Shown: one piece after another, positions 7,836 through 14,636 of the stretch | How positions within the stretch are numbered: position 1 is the first letter of the stretch | How the letters are laid out: each line of letters begins with the position of its first letter | Assembly (NCBI RefSeq): GCF_000193735.1 | Contig: NZ_AEPF01000048.1 | Coordinates: forward strand, 1-15,642 | Length of the DNA stretch: 15,642 nt | Direction: 5' to 3' | DNA from: Neisseria sicca 4320 | Lineage (GTDB): Bacteria > Pseudomonadota > Gammaproteobacteria > Burkholderiales > Neisseriaceae | Position numbers and translations under genes: made by a program | The notes under the pieces: model-generated | What the model was told of the DNA's origin: nothing | What the model saw: the letters and a program-made list of their open reading frames with translations, nothing else | The model's database searches: none

Positions 7836-7869
7836 TTTTCAGACGACCTAGAGAGAGGTCGTCTGAAAA
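7836..7869 (-). repeat. Perfect DUS hairpin just after rpoB
   Basis: TTCAGACGACCT (7838-7849) and AGGTCGTCTGAA (7856-7867) flank the 6-nt loop AGAGAG. Flanking TT and AA extend the stem to 14 bp (7836-7869). It starts 7 bp past the rpoB stop. On the minus strand the stem is followed by AGCGGTTGC, with no U-tract, so intrinsic termination is unlikely, which fits the need to co-transcribe rpoC. A role in uptake, mRNA processing or pausing is possible; only the structure is seen. Confidence 0.88.
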
Positions 7870-7876
7870 CTTCTGT

Positions 7877-10800
7877 TTAGTAACGCTCCAAATCGATATC
7901 CAAGCCCAGTGAGCGAATCTCTTTAACCAATACGTTAAAGGACTCAGGCATACCGGCATCGATTTTGTGTTCGCCTTTGACAATGTTCTCGTACATTTTG
8001 GTACGGCCTGTTACGTCGTCGGACTTCACGGTCAACATCTCTTGCAGTGTGTAGGCTGCGCCGTATGCTTCCAGCGCCCAAACCTCCATCTCACCGAAAC
8101 GTTGACCACCGAACTGAGCTTTACCGCCCAAAGGCTGTTGCGTAACCAGACTGTACGGACCGGTAGAACGCGCGTGCATTTTTTCATCAACCAAGTGGTG
8201 CAGTTTCAGATAGTGCATCACACCTACTGTGACCTTACGGTCAAACGGTTCGCCTGAGCGTCCGTCATACAGTGTGATTTGGGTTTTGCTGTCGTTAAAG
8301 CCCAGTTTTTCGACCTCAGGATCATCGCTCGGATAAGCCAAATTCAGCATTTCGCGGATTTCGGATTCTTTCGCACCGTCAAACACCGGCGATGCGAAAG
8401 ATGCGCCTTTACGCAGGTTGGAAGCCAGTTCGATGATTTCTTCATCAGACAGAGCGTCCAAATCTTCTTTCTTACCGCTGCCGTTGTAGAGTTTGTTCAA
8501 GAACTCGCGAAGCTCGCTGGCTTTGCGTTGCTCTTTCAGCATACGGTCGATACGCTCGCCGATACCTTTTGCAGCCCAGCCCAAGTGAACTTCCAAAATC
8601 TGACCGATGTTCATACGGGAAGGTACACCCAACGGATTCAGTACGATGTCCACAGGACGACCATCCGCCATGTAAGGCATGTCTTCCACTGGCAGAATAC
8701 GCGATACCACACCTTTGTTACCGTGGCGGCCCGCCATTTTGTCACCGGCTTGCAGACGGCGTTTGATGGCGATAAAGACTTTCACCATTTTTTGTACGCC
8801 AGGCTGCAATTCGTCGCCTTGGGTCAGTTTTTTCTTCTTGATTTCGTACAACTCGTCCGCTTCTTCGCGTTTTTGTTGCAGACTCAATTTAATCAGTTCT
8901 AATTGTTTGGCCAAATCTTCATCAGACAAACGGATATCGAACCAATCGTGTTTGCTAGGCAGACCCGCCAGATATTCCGTCGAAATTTCGCTGCCTTTGG
9001 CCAGCTTCATCGGACCACCGTTGGCTTTTTGACCAACGATCATACGCTCAATACGGTCGAATGCATCGTTATCAAAAATACGCAACTGGTCACCCAAGTC
9101 TTGACGGTAACGTTTCAGCTCGGAATCAATAATGGATTGAGCACGTTTGTCGCGTTGGATACCCTCTCGGGTAAAGACTTGAACGTCGATAACCGTACCG
9201 CTCATACCGGTAGGCATACGCAACGAAGTGTCTTTTACGTCAGATGCTTTTTCACCAAAGATGGCGCGCAACAGTTTCTCTTCAGGAGTCAGTTGGGTTT
9301 CGCCTTTAGGCGTTACTTTACCTACCAACACATCGCCTGCTTCCACTTCCGCACCGATATAAACAATACCGGATTCATCCAAACGGTTTTGCATACGCTC
9401 GGACAAGTTCGGAATATCGCGGGTAATATCTTCCGCACCCAGCTTGGTATCGCGGGCAACGACATTCAATTCCTCAATGTGAATCGAAGTATAGCGGTCG
9501 TCTGCAGCCACTTTTTCAGAAATCAGAATTGAGTCTTCATAGTTATAACCGTTCCATGGCATGAAGGCGATGGTCATGTTTTGACCCAGAGCCAATTCGC
9601 CCAAATCAGTGGATGCACCGTCAGCAATCAAATCGCCGCGTTGCAAAACGTCGCCTGCTTTGACGGCAGGACGTTGGTTAATGTTGGTAGATTGGTTGGA
9701 ACGGGTGAATTTAACCAAGTTGTAAATATCGACACCCACTTCACCGGCAGTCGCTTCATCGTCATGAACACGAATCACAACACGGTTGGCATCAACATAC
9801 TCAACCACACCGCCGCGACGGGCAACGATTGCGGTAGCAGAGTCAACGGCAACAGAACGCTCAATACCGGTACCAACCATCGGTTTTTCAGGACGCAGGC
9901 ACGGTACGGCCTGACGTTGCATGTTGGCACCCATCAATGCACGGTTCGCATCATCGTGTTCCAAGAACGGAATCAGGGATGCCGCTACGGATACCACTTG
10001 ACCGGTTGCCACGTCCATATATTGCACACGGTCAGGCGTTGCCATAATGGTTTCGCCTTTTTCGCGACAAGTGACCAAGTCACCAATCAAATTACCGTCT
10101 TTGTCCAAATCAGCATTCGCCTGAGCAATCACATAGCGGCCTTCTTCGATAGCTGACAAGTAATCGATTTCCTCGGTTACTTTGCCGTCGATAACGCGGC
10201 GGTAAGGGGTTTCCAAGAAACCATAATCGTTGGTACGTGCATAGACGGACAATGAGTTAATCAAACCAATGTTCGGACCTTCAGGCGTTTCAATCGGACA
10301 TACGCGACCATAGTGAGTCGGATGCACGTCTCGCACCTCGAAACCGGCACGTTCACGGGTCAAACCACCCGGGCCTAACGCAGATACACGGCGTTTATGG
10401 GTTACTTCAGACAAGGGGTTGGTCTGGTCCATAAACTGACTCAATTGGCTTGAGCCGAAGAATTCTTTGATGGCGGCAGAAACAGGTTTCGCATTAATCA
10501 AATCATGCGGCATTAAGTTTTCTGATTCCGCTTGATTCAGGCGTTCTTTTACGGCACGTTCCACACGAGCCAAACCGCTGCGGAATTGGTTTTCAGTCAA
10601 CTCACCTACCGAACGCACACGACGGTTGCCCAAGTGGTCAATATCGTCCACTTCGCCATGACCGTTACGCAATTCAACCAAAGTAGCAATAGAGGCAACA
10701 ATATCTTCGACGCTCAGGACATAACCGCCTTTTTCGGCAGCACCTGCGAAAGTTTCGTTCAACAAACGGCCATACCAAGACTGCTGTTGTACTTCAGACA

Positions 10801-12055
10801 ATTTTTGCTCATAAGTACGCGTATTGAATTTCATACGGCCTACGCGAGACAAATCGTAGCTGTCCTCACTGAAGAACAAGCGGTTAAACAATTGCTCGAC
10901 AGCTTCCTCGGTAGGCGGCTCGCCCGGGCGCATCATGCGGTAAATCGCAACACGCGCTGCTTGCTGATCAGCAGTCTCATCAGTGCGCAGAGTATTGGAA
11001 ATATAGCCACCCTGATCCAATTCATTAATGTAAAGCGTAGTAAGCTGTTTTACACCATGGATATCAAATTTTGCCAACAACTCTTCAGTGATTTCATCGT
11101 TGGCAACAGCCAATACTTCACCCGTTTCAGGATCAATCAAATCCGCGGCCAAGGCTTTGCCAATCAGGCTTTCCGGCTCCACATCCAAACGGGTTAATCC
11201 CGCATTGCTAATATCACGGATATTTTTTGCGGTAATGCGTTTACCTTTAGCAACCAATACGTTGCCTTCTTTATCTAAGATATCAACTTTGGCAGTTTCA
11301 CCTTTCAGACGACCTACAACCAAATCGGTTTGAACACCATTTTCAGACAGATAGAACGTTTCTTTATCGTAGAAAATATCCAAGATCTGCTCATTGTTGT
11401 AGCCCAAAGCCTTCAACAAAATCGTAACCGGCATTTTACGACGACGGTCGATACGGAAATACAGCAGATCTTTCGGGTCAAATTCGAAATCCAACCACGA
11501 ACCACGGTAAGGAATGATTCGAGCAGAGAACAACAATTTACCGGAAGAATGGGTTTTACCACGGTCATGCTCAAAGAACACACCGGGAGAACGATGCAAC
11601 TGAGAAACAATTACACGTTCGGTACCATTAATGACAAACGAACCGCTTGGAGTCATCAATGGGATTTCGCCCATGTACACTTCATTTTCACGAACTTCTT
11701 TGACTGTCGGTTTAGACGCTTCCTTGTCTAAAATAACCAATCGGATACGCGCACGCAGAGGTGCGGCATAAGTGATTCCTCGCAATTGACATTCAGGAAT
11801 ATCGAACAAAGGCTCACCCAGCGTGTAATGCACAAACTCCAGACGCGCATAACCGTTATGGCTTACGATAGGGAAAATAGAATTAAATGCAGCCTGCAGA
11901 CCATCGTCAGTACGCTGATCAAAAGCATTTTCTAATTGCAGAAATTTCGCATAAGAATCAATTTGTGTTGCCAACAAAAAGGGAACGTCCAATACGTTCT
12001 CTCGTTTTGCAAAACTCTTACGGATACGTTTTTTCTCGGTAAACGAATAGTTCAT
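7877..12055 (-). CDS. rpoB: DNA-directed RNA polymerase subunit beta
   Basis: This is the 1392-residue subunit that, with beta', forms the catalytic core and binds rifampicin. It starts MNYSFTEKKRIRKSF; an in-frame TTG six codons upstream is rejected because the ATG at 12055 has a GGAG Shine-Dalgarno sequence and gives the usual length. The rifampicin-binding cluster reads FMDQTNPLSEVTHKRR with SALGPGG after it. Asp543, His553 and Ser558 (E. coli 516, 526 and 531) are all wild type, predicting rifampicin susceptibility at these sites. The C-terminal part holds KMAGRHGNKGV and GGQRFGEMEVWALEAYGAA. It follows rplL after a 189-bp spacer with an attenuator-like hairpin, and one DUS lies inside the gene. 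Confidence 0.99.
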   Translation of the reverse strand: MNYSFTEKKRIRKSFAKRENVLDVPFLLATQIDSYAKFLQLENAFDQRTDDGLQAAFNSIFPIVSHNGYARLEFVHYTLGEPLFDIPECQLRGITYAAPLRARIRLVILDKEASKPTVKEVRENEVYMGEIPLMTPSGSFVINGTERVIVSQLHRSPGVFFEHDRGKTHSSGKLLFSARIIPYRGSWLDFEFDPKDLLYFRIDRRRKMPVTILLKALGYNNEQILDIFYDKETFYLSENGVQTDLVVGRLKGETAKVDILDKEGNVLVAKGKRITAKNIRDISNAGLTRLDVEPESLIGKALAADLIDPETGEVLAVANDEITEELLAKFDIHGVKQLTTLYINELDQGGYISNTLRTDETADQQAARVAIYRMMRPGEPPTEEAVEQLFNRLFFSEDSYDLSRVGRMKFNTRTYEQKLSEVQQQSWYGRLLNETFAGAAEKGGYVLSVEDIVASIATLVELRNGHGEVDDIDHLGNRRVRSVGELTENQFRSGLARVERAVKERLNQAESENLMPHDLINAKPVSAAIKEFFGSSQLSQFMDQTNPLSEVTHKRRVSALGPGGLTRERAGFEVRDVHPTHYGRVCPIETPEGPNIGLINSLSVYARTNDYGFLETPYRRVIDGKVTEEIDYLSAIEEGRYVIAQANADLDKDGNLIGDLVTCREKGETIMATPDRVQYMDVATGQVVSVAASLIPFLEHDDANRALMGANMQRQAVPCLRPEKPMVGTGIERSVAVDSATAIVARRGGVVEYVDANRVVIRVHDDEATAGEVGVDIYNLVKFTRSNQSTNINQRPAVKAGDVLQRGDLIADGASTDLGELALGQNMTIAFMPWNGYNYEDSILISEKVAADDRYTSIHIEELNVVARDTKLGAEDITRDIPNLSERMQNRLDESGIVYIGAEVEAGDVLVGKVTPKGETQLTPEEKLLRAIFGEKASDVKDTSLRMPTGMSGTVIDVQVFTREGIQRDKRAQSIIDSELKRYRQDLGDQLRIFDNDAFDRIERMIVGQKANGGPMKLAKGSEISTEYLAGLPSKHDWFDIRLSDEDLAKQLELIKLSLQQKREEADELYEIKKKKLTQGDELQPGVQKMVKVFIAIKRRLQAGDKMAGRHGNKGVVSRILPVEDMPYMADGRPVDIVLNPLGVPSRMNIGQILEVHLGWAAKGIGERIDRMLKEQRKASELREFLNKLYNGSGKKEDLDALSDEEIIELASNLRKGASFASPVFDGAKESEIREMLNLAYPSDDPEVEKLGFNDSKTQITLYDGRSGEPFDRKVTVGVMHYLKLHHLVDEKMHARSTGPYSLVTQQPLGGKAQFGGQRFGEMEVWALEAYGAAYTLQEMLTVKSDDVTGRTKMYENIVKGEHKIDAGMPESFNVLVKEIRSLGLDIDLERY
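11304..11315 (-). repeat. DNA uptake sequence inside rpoB
   Basis: An exact TTCAGACGACCT lies in the coding region. On the coding strand it is AGGTCGTCTGAA, spread over the codons GGT CGT CTG AAA of the segment VVGRLKGET. It is the only exact copy of the dialect 12-mer within a gene in this window. Confidence 0.92.
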
Positions 12056-12086
12056 ATACACTCCGAAAAGCAATTTTTAAAGAAAG

Positions 12087-12098
12087 AGGTCGTCTGAA
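12087..12098 (+). repeat. DNA uptake sequence upstream of rpoB
   Basis: A single exact AGGTCGTCTGAA without an inverted partner, 32 bp before the rpoB start and between the long inverted repeat and the rpoB ribosome binding site. Being unpaired, it would be read as a plain uptake signal. Confidence 0.92.
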
Positions 12099-12115
12099 AT
12101 AACGCCTATTGTTTG

Positions 12116-12175
12116 TGATATTTACATTTATTTAAACTTAACTTACGAATAAATTGCAAATAAATGTAAATATCA
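12116..12175 (-). repeat. Long AT-rich inverted repeat in the rplL-rpoB spacer
   Basis: Two 18-nt arms, TGATATTTACATTTATTT (12116-12133) and its exact reverse complement (12158-12175), flank a 24-nt loop. On the minus-strand mRNA this gives an 18-bp perfect stem downstream of the attenuator hairpin and upstream of rpoB. In E. coli the same spacer carries an RNase III cleavage stem just after the attenuator, so this is a candidate functional equivalent. The repeat is certain; RNase III processing is an inference. Other readings are a protein-binding site or a remnant of a small repeat element. Confidence 0.8.
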
Positions 12176-12202
12176 AATTAACCTAATAACAACAAGCAAA
12201 AT

Positions 12203-12228
12203 AAGGCTGGCAGATAACTGCCAGCCTT
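12203..12228 (-). terminator. Terminator/attenuator between rplL and rpoB
   Basis: AAGGCTGGCAG (12203-12213) and CTGCCAGCCTT (12218-12228) form a perfect 11-bp GC-rich stem with the 4-nt loop ATAA, 16 bp past the rplL stop. The minus strand continues as ATTTTGCTTGTTGTT, an interrupted U-tract. In E. coli a partial terminator at this spot lets only a minority of polymerases continue into rpoBC, setting the ratio of ribosomal protein to polymerase. The imperfect U-tract suits partial readthrough, which is inferred here. Confidence 0.85.
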
Positions 12229-12244
12229 CACGGGAAGCATCAAA

Positions 12245-12616
12245 TTATTTGATTTCGACTTTAGCGCCGGCTTCTTCCAGTTGTTTTTGGATGTCTTCAG
12301 CTTCAGCTTTAGAAACACCTTCTTTAAGAGTTTTAGGTGCACCGTCAACGATGTCTTTAGCTTCTTTCAGACCCAGACCAGTAATTGCGCGAACTACTTT
12401 AATCACGCCAACTTTTTGGTCACCGGCAGAAGCCAATACTACGTCAAATTCAGTTTTTTCTTCAGCAGCAGCTGCACCAGCACCTGCAGGACCTGCAACT
12501 GCAACTGCAGCAGCAGAAACACCGAATTTTTCTTCAAAAGCTTTAACTAAGTCGTTCAATTCCATTACGGTCAAAGAACCAACTGCTTCCAAAATGTCTT
12601 CTTTAGTAATAGCCAT
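12245..12616 (-). CDS. rplL: 50S ribosomal protein L7/L12
   Basis: This 123-residue acidic protein forms the multicopy stalk of the 50S subunit that recruits and activates EF-G, EF-Tu, IF2 and RF3. The N-terminal dimerisation domain (about 1-33) binds L10. An Ala/Gly hinge (about 35-52, with AGPAGAGAAAAEE) leads to the globular C-terminal domain (about 55-123), which holds KVGVIKVVRAITGLGLKEAK (68-87), the factor-binding surface. The ATG at 12616 has a GGAG Shine-Dalgarno sequence in an AT-rich 58-bp spacer after rplJ. Four or more copies per ribosome are needed, and the attenuator after the gene fits its higher output relative to rpoB. Confidence 0.98.
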   Translation of the reverse strand: MAITKEDILEAVGSLTVMELNDLVKAFEEKFGVSAAAVAVAGPAGAGAAAAEEKTEFDVVLASAGDQKVGVIKVVRAITGLGLKEAKDIVDGAPKTLKEGVSKAEAEDIQKQLEEAGAKVEIK

Positions 12617-12674
12617 GCTATTTATACTCCAAATATTGTATTAAAAAATAATTGATTAACAGAAACAAAATTGA

Positions 12675-13175
12675 TTAAGCGGCTTCTTCGCCTGCTTTTT
12701 TCTCTGCCAAAGCAGCCAAACCGCGCGCAAAGCCTGATACAGGAGCTTGCATAACGAACAACAGTTTGGACAACAGCTCTTCGCGGCTCTGAATAGAAGC
12801 CAACTCAGCAACCTGAGCAGCATTCATTACTTCACCATTGTAAGAACCGGCTTTAACTACAATCTTGTCATCTTTTTTCGCGAATTGGTGCAGCACTTTA
12901 GCAGCAGCAACAGCATCTTCAGAAGCAGCATAAACCAACGGACCAACCATTTGATCAGCTAAAGCTGCGAATGAAGTACCCTCTACTGCACGACGAGCCA
13001 ATGTGTTTTTCAGAACGCGCAAGTAAACGCCTTCTTTACGCGCATTAGCGCGAAGCTCAGTCATGCTGGAAACACTGATACCGCGATATTCAGCAACCAC
13101 GAGAGTCTGAGCGTTAGCAATTGCTGCGCTGATTTCCTCTACGGCTACTTTCTTGGTTTCAATATTGAGACTCAA
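12675..13175 (-). CDS. rplJ: 50S ribosomal protein L10 (TTG start)
   Basis: L10 is a 166-residue protein that anchors L7/L12 dimers to 23S rRNA at the base of the stalk. The RNA-binding N-terminal domain contains VVAEYRGISVSSMTELRANA (26-45) and LKNTLARRA (55-63); the C-terminal helix that binds L12 ends in KAGEEAA. The start codon is TTG at 13175-13173. It follows GGGAGG with a 6-nt spacing after GGAGG, no ATG or GTG lies close by in frame, and the sequence MSLNIETKK fits the family start. L10, complexed with L12, represses its own operon by binding its leader, and such a leader is visible upstream. The weak start codon behind a strong Shine-Dalgarno sequence may make translation easier to repress. 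Confidence 0.97.
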   Translation of the reverse strand: MSLNIETKKVAVEEISAAIANAQTLVVAEYRGISVSSMTELRANARKEGVYLRVLKNTLARRAVEGTSFAALADQMVGPLVYAASEDAVAAAKVLHQFAKKDDKIVVKAGSYNGEVMNAAQVAELASIQSREELLSKLLFVMQAPVSGFARGLAALAEKKAGEEAA

Positions 13176-13188
13176 GGTCTACCTCCCA

Positions 13189-13220
13189 CTGTTTATAAAC
13201 AGGATATCTGAATGATATCC
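13189..13220 (-). promoter_or_regulatory. Hairpins next to the rplJ ribosome binding site
   Basis: Two perfect inverted repeats adjoin each other. GGATATC (13202-13208) pairs with GATATCC (13214-13220) across 5 nt. CTGTTTATAAACAG (13189-13202) is a 14-bp palindrome that ends 3 nt from the GGGAGG of rplJ. The two share base 13202, so they may be alternatives or stack. Their position suggests they control access to the rplJ start, but no experiment-like evidence is available from sequence. Confidence 0.5.
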
Positions 13221-13237
13221 CACCAGCGCGGTAACCT

Positions 13238-13269
13238 AAAAAGACATCTTACAAGCAATCTTGCAATGT
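13238..13269 (-). terminator. Possible attenuator hairpin within the rplJ leader
   Basis: On the minus strand ACA-TTGCAAG, a 4-nt loop and CTTGTAA-GA-TGT form a 7-bp stem (with one G-U pair), a 2-nt bulge and 3 more pairs (13269-13244). It is followed by C and five Ts (13243-13238). The stem is AU-rich and modest. It sits between the L10-binding structure and the rplJ ribosome binding site, the position used for L10-controlled transcription attenuation in Bacillus. It could equally be an incidental hairpin. Confidence 0.4.
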
Positions 13270-13335
13270 GTTTCAGGACTACCGTCTGCGTAGGGCAGTT
13301 ACGATTAAATCTTGCGATCCCTACGGTCTTGGACA
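13270..13335 (-). promoter_or_regulatory. Ribosomal protein L10 leader (autoregulatory mRNA element)
   Basis: The minus strand carries AAGACCGTAGGG (13330-13319), then a loop region containing GCAAG, then CCCTACGCAGACGGT (13295-13281). GTAGGG pairs with CCCTAC, and ACC pairs with GGT outside the unpaired GCAGAC, which gives the kinked stem typical of the L10 leader of proteobacteria. The known ligand is the L10-(L12)4 complex, which binds its own mRNA and lowers rplJ-rplL expression. The match to the conserved segments is clear; the outer boundaries are approximate. Confidence 0.85.
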
Positions 13336-13336
13336 T

Positions 13337-13389
13337 CTACTTAATTCTAAGTAGCCCAAATTCAAGCAACTCAGAAAGAGTTGCTTGAA
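13337..13389 (-). promoter_or_regulatory. Two hairpins after rplA, upstream of the L10 leader
   Basis: TTCAAGCAACTC (13361-13372) and GAGTTGCTTGAA (13378-13389) form a perfect 12-bp stem with a 5-nt loop, 11 bp past the rplA stop. CTACTTA (13337-13343) and TAAGTAG (13348-13354) form a second, 7-bp stem. After the first stem the minus strand reads TTTGGGC, too poor in T for an efficient terminator. They may protect the rplKA message end or isolate it from the rplJ leader. A TAGAAT (13349-13344) within the second stem lacks a matching -35 box, so I do not call a promoter here. Confidence 0.55.
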
Positions 13390-13400
13390 AATTTCTTAGA

Positions 13401-14096
13401 TTAGTTATTCACGCTTGATGTATCAACGCGAACACCTAAACCCATAGTACTGGATACAGCAACTTTTTTCAGGTACTGACCTTTAGCAGCAGCAGGTTTA
13501 GCTTTAACGATAGCATCCAACAATGCATCAAAGTTCTCTTTCAAATCAGCCTCAGCAAATGAAGCACGACCGATAGTTGCATGAACGATACCAGCTTTGT
13601 CTGTACGATATTGCACTTGACCTGCTTTTGCATTTTTAACTGCTTCAGCCACATTAGGAGTAACAGTACCCACTTTAGGGTTTGGCATCAAGCCACGTGG
13701 ACCCAAGATGGTACCCAATTGACCAACAATGCGCATTGCATCAGGAGAAGCAATAATAACGTCAAAGTTCAGATTACCTGCTTTGATCTCAGCAGCCAAA
13801 TCTTCAAAGCCGACAACATCAGCACCAGCTTCTTTAGCTGCATCAGCATTTGCACCTTGAGTAAATACTGCTACGCGGGTTGTTTTACCGGTACCTTTAG
13901 GCAGAACGACTGAACCACGGATAACTTGGTCAGATTTACGCGGATCAACACCTAAGTTGAAAGATACGTCGACAGACTCGTCAAATTTAGCAGTTGCTGC
14001 TTTTTTGACCAAAGCAATTGCTTCATCAATCGCATATAATTTATTGGCTTCAACAGAAGAGCGCAAAGCTTTCAAGCGTTTAGATACTTTAGCCAT
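13401..14096 (-). CDS. rplA: 50S ribosomal protein L1
   Basis: L1 is a 231-residue protein that binds 23S rRNA helices 76-78 and forms the mobile stalk that handles deacylated tRNA at the E site. The signature GPRGLMPNPK is at 132-141 within a long conserved stretch, and the C-terminal STMGLGVRVD (216-225) completes the split domain I. The ATG overlaps the rplK stop codon by one base (TAATG), and a GGAGG Shine-Dalgarno sequence lies in the rplK end, so translation is probably coupled to L11. In E. coli, L1 represses the L11-L1 message through a site in the rplK leader; a hairpin in the leader here (14560-14575) could play that part, which is speculative. Confidence 0.98.
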   Translation of the reverse strand: MAKVSKRLKALRSSVEANKLYAIDEAIALVKKAATAKFDESVDVSFNLGVDPRKSDQVIRGSVVLPKGTGKTTRVAVFTQGANADAAKEAGADVVGFEDLAAEIKAGNLNFDVIIASPDAMRIVGQLGTILGPRGLMPNPKVGTVTPNVAEAVKNAKAGQVQYRTDKAGIVHATIGRASFAEADLKENFDALLDAIVKAKPAAAKGQYLKKVAVSSTMGLGVRVDTSSVNN

Positions 14097-14530
14097 TATA
14101 CAACACCCTCCACATCCAAGCCCATTGAGCGAGCAGAACCAGCAATAGTACGAACGGCAGCATCCAAGTCAGCCGCAGTCAAATCTGGTTCTTTAGTTTT
14201 AGCAATTTCTTCCAACTGAGCACGGGTCAATTTACCCACTTTATTTGTCAGAGGATTAGAACTACCTTTTTGCAGACCAGCAGCTTTTTTCAACAGAATA
14301 GAAGCCGGAGGAGTTTTCATCACAAAAGTGAATGATTTATCCGCAAATGCAGTAATGACAACTGGAATCGGCAAACCAGGCTCCATGCCTTGAGTTGCAG
14401 CATTAAATGCCTTACAGAATTCCATAATATTCAGACCACGTTGACCCAAAGCAGGACCAACTGGGGGAGATGGATTGGCTTTACCTGCAGGAATTTGCAG
14501 TTTGATGTAGCCGATAATTTTCTTTGCCAC
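14096..14530 (-). CDS. rplK: 50S ribosomal protein L11 (GTG start)
   Basis: L11 is a 144-residue protein that binds the GTPase-associated region of 23S rRNA, takes part in factor-dependent GTP hydrolysis, and is needed for RelA-mediated stringent signalling. The proline-rich N-terminal segment [20 protein letters not shown] (13-32) and [11 protein letters not shown] (68-78) are conserved; the C-terminal RNA-binding domain follows. The start is GTG at 14530-14528, 9 nt after AGGAG, and the protein begins [12 protein letters not shown] as in the family. It is read from its own promoter 65-93 bp upstream, probably together with readthrough from nusG. Its stop overlaps the rplA start. Confidence 0.98.
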
Positions 14531-14594
14531 TTAGTAGGACTCCTAAAAACGGGTATAGCGCGGAACCATTTCCGCTTCCCAAAAAGAATTTAGC

Positions 14595-14623
14595 ATTGTA
14601 TTTGCTTAGAGATTTTTTTTCAA
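14595..14623 (-). promoter_or_regulatory. Sigma70-type promoter of rplK-rplA
   Basis: On the minus strand TTGAAA (14623-14618) and TACAAT (14600-14595) are 17 bp apart, each matching consensus at five of six bases. Transcription should start near 14588. It lies in the 106-bp spacer after nusG and corresponds to the E. coli L11 promoter. The leader includes a 6-bp stem, GCGGAA (14560-14565) with TTCCGC (14570-14575), before the rplK ribosome binding site. Confidence 0.82.
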
Positions 14624-14636
14624 GAGATTTAAAAAC

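Noticed and set aside
7836..7869. Rho-independent terminator between rpoB and rpoC
   Set aside because: The stem is perfect but neither strand has a T-run after it, and rpoC needs readthrough from rpoB; listed as a repeat instead.
12056..12073. Upstream TTG start for rpoB adding six residues
   Set aside because: The ATG at 12055 has a well-placed GGAG and gives the standard protein; the upstream TTG would cover that ribosome binding site.
12116..12175. Terminal inverted repeats of a tiny mobile element
   Set aside because: The arms do not resemble known Neisseria elements, the loop is only 24 nt and no target duplication is seen.
12281..12550. A plus-strand open frame over rplL and similar antisense frames over rplJ and rplA
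   Set aside because: All are shadows of short, fully conserved ribosomal protein genes.
13337..13380. Dedicated rplJ promoter just after rplA
   Set aside because: A TAGAAT is present at 13349-13344 but no acceptable -35 box lies 16-18 bp upstream, and it sits inside a hairpin.
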